Both the position numbers and the translations under genes were made by a program. The notes beneath the pieces were generated by a model that saw only the letters and a program-made list of their open reading frames with translations, did not search any database and was not told where the DNA came from. DNA of 64,000 nt, from NCBI RefSeq assembly GCF_900963305.1, contig NC_042518.1, forward strand, positions 6,241,548-6,305,547, read 5' to 3'. Source of the stretch: Echeneis naucrates. Taxonomy: Eukaryota > Chordata > Actinopteri > Carangiformes > Echeneidae. This document shows, in pieces, positions 58,108 through 64,000 of this stretch; within the stretch, counting starts at the first letter, position 1, and each line of letters opens with the position of its first letter.

Positions 58108-59318
58108 GTAGCCTGAGTCCCATCAACGAGAAGACCATGTTCGTCACATGGTTTGCTGTTTCTAGAAACACAAGGCTGTGAGTTCTTTACAGCGTTGTTA
58201 ATTTTATATTTTACTTTTCTTTATTGTATTCCAACCTCAGGTTTACTCAGCCATTGAAGCATCTCCTTTAACTCTGGGCTATAGCTATTACTATAGCTGT
58301 TATAATGTCAAGACCTGTGTGAAGTGGCGGGGGCTTTGTGTGTTTGTTTTCTCAACAACATGCTGCGGGTTGCGAGTCACTCCCGTGTTTTTGGAGCTCG
58401 GTTCAGTGAGTCTGTACGTCATAACATTTATTTGTGCAACACATTTTCACAGCCTCAGGTGGCAACGTCCGACAGTTGTAATATTACTATTATTTCAGGT
58501 CACCCACGAGGCACCAGGTTGGGACACATGATGAGTAGAGTGCAGGAATCAGGAAGGTCATTGCTCTCATCACAGACTTCTCTTTGATGCCGTTTGATCC
58601 TGCACTTGAATCAAGCTCGAACACCAACACCACTTTTACTTTCTGTAGAAAACACGAAAAAAGGCTCATCCATTTTCAGTGCACTTCAAGAAAATTAAAC
58701 TGAAAACGCTGTGATATATTTACTTTTCTTATCTTTCAATTCAATTTATTAATTGAGCAAATTATAGAAAAAATACGAAAAACAGAATTGCCAAGTTGGC
58801 TTTCCTGATTAAGATGAAGAGACGCTATCCGAACACAAATCATATATAGTGGAGACCCACTTGAACACAATTAATGTTAATGCCACGTGTATTTGTCACT
58901 GTCACAACCCAGCACTTAAAAGATGTGGGCTGTGTGGCACTTAACTGCAGATTTGTTTTCCATTCTGAACATCCAATCCAAAGGCAGTGACAACATTTGA
59001 AACCTACTTACTAAATGTCGTCTCCCTCTAAAGTGCTACCTCCCATTTAGAGAAATGGCATGTTGGCCACTTGCCCAGGCAATTCAGCGGAAAGTTACTC
59101 TTCTGTTTTGGTAAATAAGGGCACCTTGCCAAGAGAGCACCTTTAGTACTTGTTGAATCTCTATGGTACAATAGGTAGACCTAAGTTTAATTGTCTAAAG
59201 CAGAAATTCAGAGAACCTAGCGCAACTAGATTAAACATTTTCTCAGAGGGCTATATAATAACTGTACATTCCTTCTTTCACAAGCAGTCTTCTTGGAAAC
59301 CAAACGGATTTCAGCAAC

Positions 59319-61004
59319 ATGGAGGACTACAACTGGACCGCAGGGTCTGAGAATGGCACCATATCTCCATCCCAGTTCCCTGATGGGGCTGCGCCGATGC
59401 CCATCAGTGTGGTCACTGCGGTCATCTACACCATCGTCTTCATTGTAGGTTTTCTGGGCAACACACTGGCCATCTATGTGGTGGTCCGCTACACCAAGAT
59501 GAAGACAGTAACAAATATGTACATCCTTAATTTAGCCTTGGCAGATGAACTCTACATCTTGGGAATCCCCTTCCTTGGCACAAATAGTACACTTTCATAC
59601 TGGCCATATGGGGATTTCTTCTGCAAGGTGTGCATGACTGCTGATGCCATGAGCCAGTTCTCCTCCACCTTTTGCCTGACGGTGATGAGCATTGATCGCT
59701 TCCTGGCGGTGGTTTATCCTATTCGCAGCGCCAAATGGCGGAAGCCCAAGATGGCCAAGATTTTCAATGTGTTGGTGTGGGTTGTGTCCTTCCTGGTTGT
59801 GCTACCGGTCATAATCTTCTCACATGTACAAGAGGAATTCAACACCTGCAACATAACCTGGCCTGCTCCACTTGATTTGTGGTCCTTTGTCTTCATCCTC
59901 TACACATCCATCCTGGGCTTCTTTGTTCCCCTCTTTATTATCAGCATCTGCTACTTGCTCATTGTTATCAAGGTAATGAGGCGGCTGAATTTTTCTTTTA
60001 TTGTTATCTAACACAATTTTGTGAATTTCTCATAAGGCGTTCTCCATCAACAGGTGAGGTCGGCAGGTGCGCGTGCAGGCCGGACGAAGCGGCGGAGATC
60101 TGAGCGTAAGGTGACACGCATGGTGGTGATCATTGTGTTGGTGTTTGTACTTTGTTGGCTGCCCTTCTTCATTGCCAACATTGTCAACTTGGTTTATATC
60201 ATCCCTGAGAGCAAAACCACGGTGGTCATCTACTTTTTCCTGGTCATCCTTACTTATGTCAACTCCTGCGCCAACCCAATTCTCTACGGCTTCCTCTCCG
60301 ACAACTTCAAGCAGGGCTTCCAAAAGGCGCTCTGCTTCCACAAACCAAACGGCGTTGGCACTATCAACCAGATGGGAGGCAGAGAGGCCGCAATGAAGGT
60401 AAACCCCAGTCTTATTTGTTCATCCACAAATAATGTAAAGCCTCAATACAGACACAGATTCTATAGGTGATACACTCAGTACGTTAGGTAGAATAATTTA
60501 ATTCATTCCTTCTGTGTACTGGCCAGTCCTGAAAATCAGAATTGAGCTTGGCCCAAAATAAGTGTATTATTAGTATTATTAGTGGATAATTAACATAATT
60601 TTTGTCTTAAATATTTTAATCATGCACACACACATACACACATATCACTACCAAATTTATATTTCAACACAATACCCTTAATGTGCTCAAGTGTCGTGAG
60701 CAGACCACTTAAAAAAAAAAAATAATAATAATTCTTCAGCGTGAAAATGTGACCCGTGATGATAACCACATTAGAGAGGAGATGGGGAAGAATTTAACCA
60801 TCTTTGCAAAAAAAAAAAAAAAAAAAAAGGGACACACCAGCATCTCCAGTCTGCCATGTCTCTTTGTTGCTGTTTACGATTTTTTCTTTTTTGTGTTCAC
60901 ACTGTAATCTCTGCGTATATGTCTTATCTCACCAGCCTCTTCAAATTATTGGGAACATGAATAATGAGTCTATCGCTTCCGAAAAGACTGCGAATGGCCA
61001 GTGA
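59319..61004 (+). CDS. sstr5: Somatostatin receptor, SRIF1 clade (type 5-like)
   Basis: Three coding exons, 59319-59972, 60054-60398 and 60936-61004, all phase 0, give 355 aa. The product is a seven-helix Gi-coupled receptor for somatostatin peptides. Seen: N-terminal sequons NWT and [15 protein letters not shown] (TM1-2); [16 protein letters not shown] (TM2); C102 and C177 for the extracellular disulfide; ligand-contact D109 and Q113 in TM3; DRF (126-128) where the family has [22 protein letters not shown] (TM6); and the family signature as [15 protein letters not shown] (286-300). In TM6-7 it matches human SSTR5 better than SSTR3 by hand count (about 50 against 45 of 75). Linkage would instead suggest SSTR2, so the subtype is provisional. 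The 81-bp first intron follows TM5. Read-through of intron 2 would give a different 23-residue tail ending at 60470. Confidence 0.88.
60808..60828 (+). repeat. Poly-A tract in receptor intron 2
   Basis: About 21 A in a row, roughly 110 bp before the last coding exon. Confidence 0.9.
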
Positions 61005-61727
61005 TTGCTGTTACTCACCATCTGCAAGATAGCATATGAAACTTGGACAAACTGACCTGGACCTTTTATTGATGGATATGCCCTGTCGGTATTACTGATC
61101 CTCCCTCTGTCTCTCTGACTGGGACATGCCTGGAGAGGAGAAGATATAATGCTGTAAAGAAGCTCATCAACACGCTCTGCATTTTAGTTTTTAGGCTAGT
61201 TCATGTCTTTGTGCTGTTCCATGATTGACTCCATTGTATATTAGCATTAGTGCGTGTAATGTAGTCAGCACAATGAAGATACAGTACAATAGAAAGCTCG
61301 GGTTTTATTTACAATGTTCACCGGAGACAGGGATCTTTTTTGATAATATTTTGGTAAGAATCATTATGCTCTGCTCAGTTTTTGATTTATATGCAACTGT
61401 AGCTATAAATAGTCAACACTTCCTATGTTTACCTGTTACCTTGAAAATTCATCAAAATGGGCACCGAGAAACATCTGGAGTAGTTGAGTTGGGTGCCTAA
61501 CGTCAAATGGCTGCATTTGTTTTTGGGAGCAAGAACAATATTTCTGTTAAAGCAGCAGTTTGGTGTTTTGATGAATAGTATTATAATAATTCTGTCATTT
61601 TGTTCTGCTACATATGAGAGTATGACCATCACAAAGGTGGCTTAGCCTAGCAGAAAAACACAGCCTAGTGAACAAGCCTAGCTTTGCCATAACCTAAGAT
61701 GGTTGATTTCATATGTTAAAAATATTT

Positions 61728-61762
61728 AAAAAAAAAAAAAAAAAAAAAAAGCAAACAATAAA
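61728..61762 (+). terminator. Poly-A run followed by AATAAA, likely receptor polyadenylation site
   Basis: A run of about 23 A at 61728-61750, then AATAAA at 61757-61762, about 750 bp after the stop codon. AATAAA sites near 62627 and 63131 could end longer transcripts. Confidence 0.4.
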
Positions 61763-61769
61763 ATACAAA

Positions 61770-64000
61770 TTTTGGGCTTTGACCAGACCAATATATTTCT
61801 TGGGTGCACATTGTTGTTGATGATATATATACATGAGTGTGTGTGTGTGTCCCTTTTATATATAATGTATCCATTATTTAGCTTTAGGTGTTGGTAGGAG
61901 GAGGTTGTGATAGACAGGGCTAATAGTAATGGTAATTTTTGTTTGTTTGTTTTGTTTTAAGGGGTGCGATGTTAATTTCCAAGTAAGAGTTCATGTTCTT
62001 GTTCCTGCCGATGATGACCACAGCTCTGATTCTATGTTAACTCAGATGTTGCTCTCTTTTTGTTTGTAGCCTAAATCTGAATCTGAACTGGTGACTGTAA
62101 AGCTGGTTGACATGTTTCAAAGCTATAATATGTCATTTAACTTGTTTCTTTATTCTGACATGTTGGATCTAATGTTATAAAGCTGTGAAAAATTGAAATG
62201 TCACAGCCTAGTATTTCTCTTAGGTATGTTGCTCTCTTTTCTCTCATACTGTTAAAAGAAAGTTTGTTGGAGTGGAAAACTGTCAATTGTGAAATGACGC
62301 GGCATATCATTGCTGAACCTCAGCAGCTTACTTTGTCATGTCCTTAAACGCTGTTACTGGACGGGGAGTTTTTTGCATGTGGCACCACAATTGTTTGGAA
62401 GCTACTGGACAACACTGTGTCTGCTCCATGGGTGACACCTGAGCCACGCTAAGACCACATTAACCATGTTTGGTGAATTTGAGCTCATTTGTAAAGCTGA
62501 CCTGTAGAACAGAGTGTGTGGGAACATGGACAAATCCCGGCAGAGAGAGGATTTATTTTTTATCAGAAACACTGTGACTTTTGTCTTTACAGATGTAACA
62601 AACATGCTGATGGTTATCATGAACATTAATAAACAATCACATCTGTTATGCATGCTTGCCTTGCAGTGATCCAACACAGTATAACGAAGGGCTGCTGACA
62701 AATCTCTTTTACATGTTGCCTGCATTCACCTCCTGAACAGACAGTTCATGTTTGTCATTGTAATCTCTCAATGTAATGGCAGGTTTTAGTTTCAGACTGA
62801 AGCACTTTATCATTATTTCCAGTTGAAACAGGAAAGTGGCAGCTTTACACTTGAATGTTTATGTCTCTTAAAATAAGCCAGTTTAGTTTCATGTTTTGTT
62901 TTGTTTTTTTTAGAAATTTGTGAACTAAGTTAAGTAAGTATTTGGATGCATTCTGTTTCTGGATAATCAAAATTTCCCTAAAAAATCATAAACACAGATG
63001 GCAGCAAAGTTAAGTCAGGCAGTTCAAAGCTTTGTTGTGATATGACTTTATCTGTGTTTGTTGGTGGTGGTGGGGTTTTGTTTGTTATCCACAGATTAAA
63101 GATCGAGCAACACTTTCACTGTTTCAGTTGAATAAATAGTTTTAAAGAGAAAAGAGTTCAGTGAATCAATTCTCAGGTCCACAGAAGGTGATATGTACAG
63201 TTCGTTTGTGTTCAGCATACATCATTGCAGTGTTGCTGATTTGCTGAATTTTGAAGTTACAATAGACAGCAAAAGAAAAGTATAAAGTCAAAAAGAAATA
63301 ATTATAAAAAAAAATAATAATTGCAACAATCTGCAGCAGTCTGTTAGAGACCCTTTGCAAATGCCCTTGATTGCCCAACTTTAATGAATATTATTGTAAC
63401 TTGAAATTTAGTTTTTAGTGAACAAAATAACATAAAATTCAAATTCAACAAAAACATATTACCTGTAATTTATGACAACAATGGTTGATTGAAATATAAA
63501 CCTTCATTATCACTATTGTCTAGATGAATTATTCCAGTGTTACTGAAAAATGAAAGAGTTGCTACTGTAAATTAAGTGTGGAAAAATTGGCATTGTTCTT
63601 TTCTAAGGAGGAACAATTTAATCTCCAATTTCTGCATCGTAAAAGCTTTGGACACCGTCAAGTAGATGGTCAGTAGACCATTTTCAGCCACATGTTTCTA
63701 AGATGTATCATCTCAAAGATGATGCAGCCCCTATAATTTGGTAATAGATCAGACTCCCACAATGTCCACATACTCAGCATTCATTTAGTTAAAGTTTATA
63801 ACACGGCATGGGAAATTGAATTTTAATATTTTGCTGCCTTCTGCTACAGGCTACCTCTTCAGCACCCTCACCTTTACCTTCCACCAGTTCTCTCTAGAGC
63901 AGCCTTTGTATTTATTTTCTTGGCCCTCATTCCACGTGTGTTTACTGACAACCTGTTTTTATTGCACGCTGTGGGGGTAGAAACACAACGTGTGCGCTCT
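61770..64000. other. Sequence downstream of the receptor gene, no gene seen
   Basis: About 2.2 kb, AT-rich, with a short (GT)n at about 61836-61850. It may hold an extended receptor 3' UTR followed by intergenic DNA. No ORF here reads like a protein. Confidence 0.4.

Noticed and set aside
59319-60470. Naming the receptor sstr2 from linkage alone
   Set aside because: TM6-7 residues fit SSTR5 better; linkage was kept only as a caution.

Overview
The window is nuclear DNA of a ray-finned fish, most likely a teleost. It has compact multi-exon vertebrate genes with GT-AG introns, much AT-rich intergenic DNA, long homopolymers and microsatellites, and several repeat cores of a kind I recall as common in fish. 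I see no operons, CRISPR arrays, rRNA or tRNA genes, and no virus-like element.

Layout: rprml (59-394, -), about 6 kb of intergenic DNA, itgb3 (6615-15730, +, 15 coding exons, 785 aa), about 4 kb of intergenic DNA, mettl2a (19623-22503, +, 9 coding exons, 358 aa), tlk2 (24898-32712, +, 20 coding exons, 699 aa), an xCT-like SLC7A transporter light chain (35470-39007, -, 12 coding exons, 483 aa), a LITAF-family gene (40650-42287, -, 4 coding exons, 145 aa), a GC-rich island and a promoter-like segment (about 45640-46530), a degenerate THAP-domain fragment (46659-47275), two tandem MYADM-family genes (49489-50673 and 52225-53079, 284 aa each), and a somatostatin receptor of the SRIF1 clade (59319-61004, 3 coding exons, 355 aa). 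Exon boundaries were placed by hand from splice sites, reading-frame phase and remembered family sequences. All complete gene models close in phase.

The gene set rprml, itgb3, mettl2a-tlk2, myadm-like and sstr recalls human chromosome 17q (RPRML, ITGB3, METTL2A-TLK2, MYADML2, SSTR2). The block therefore looks like a conserved ancestral linkage group with an xCT-like gene, a LITAF-like gene and a THAP fragment within it. The genes do not form one pathway. They cover p53-linked growth arrest (rprml), adhesion (itgb3), tRNA methylation (mettl2a), chromatin and replication kinase activity (tlk2), amino-acid exchange (slc7a), endolysosomal membrane function (litaf), MARVEL-type membrane proteins (myadm) and peptide-hormone signalling (sstr).

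The most unusual points are a perfect 70-bp copy of the end of itgb3 exon 8 plus its donor site inside intron 10, a somatostatin receptor with coding introns, two possible C-tails and DRF in place of DRY, a MYADM pair of identical length in which only one copy has a coding intron, an orphan promoter plus first-exon-like segment, and a roughly 31-bp minisatellite beside the THAP fragment. I found no convincing wholly new multi-gene system.
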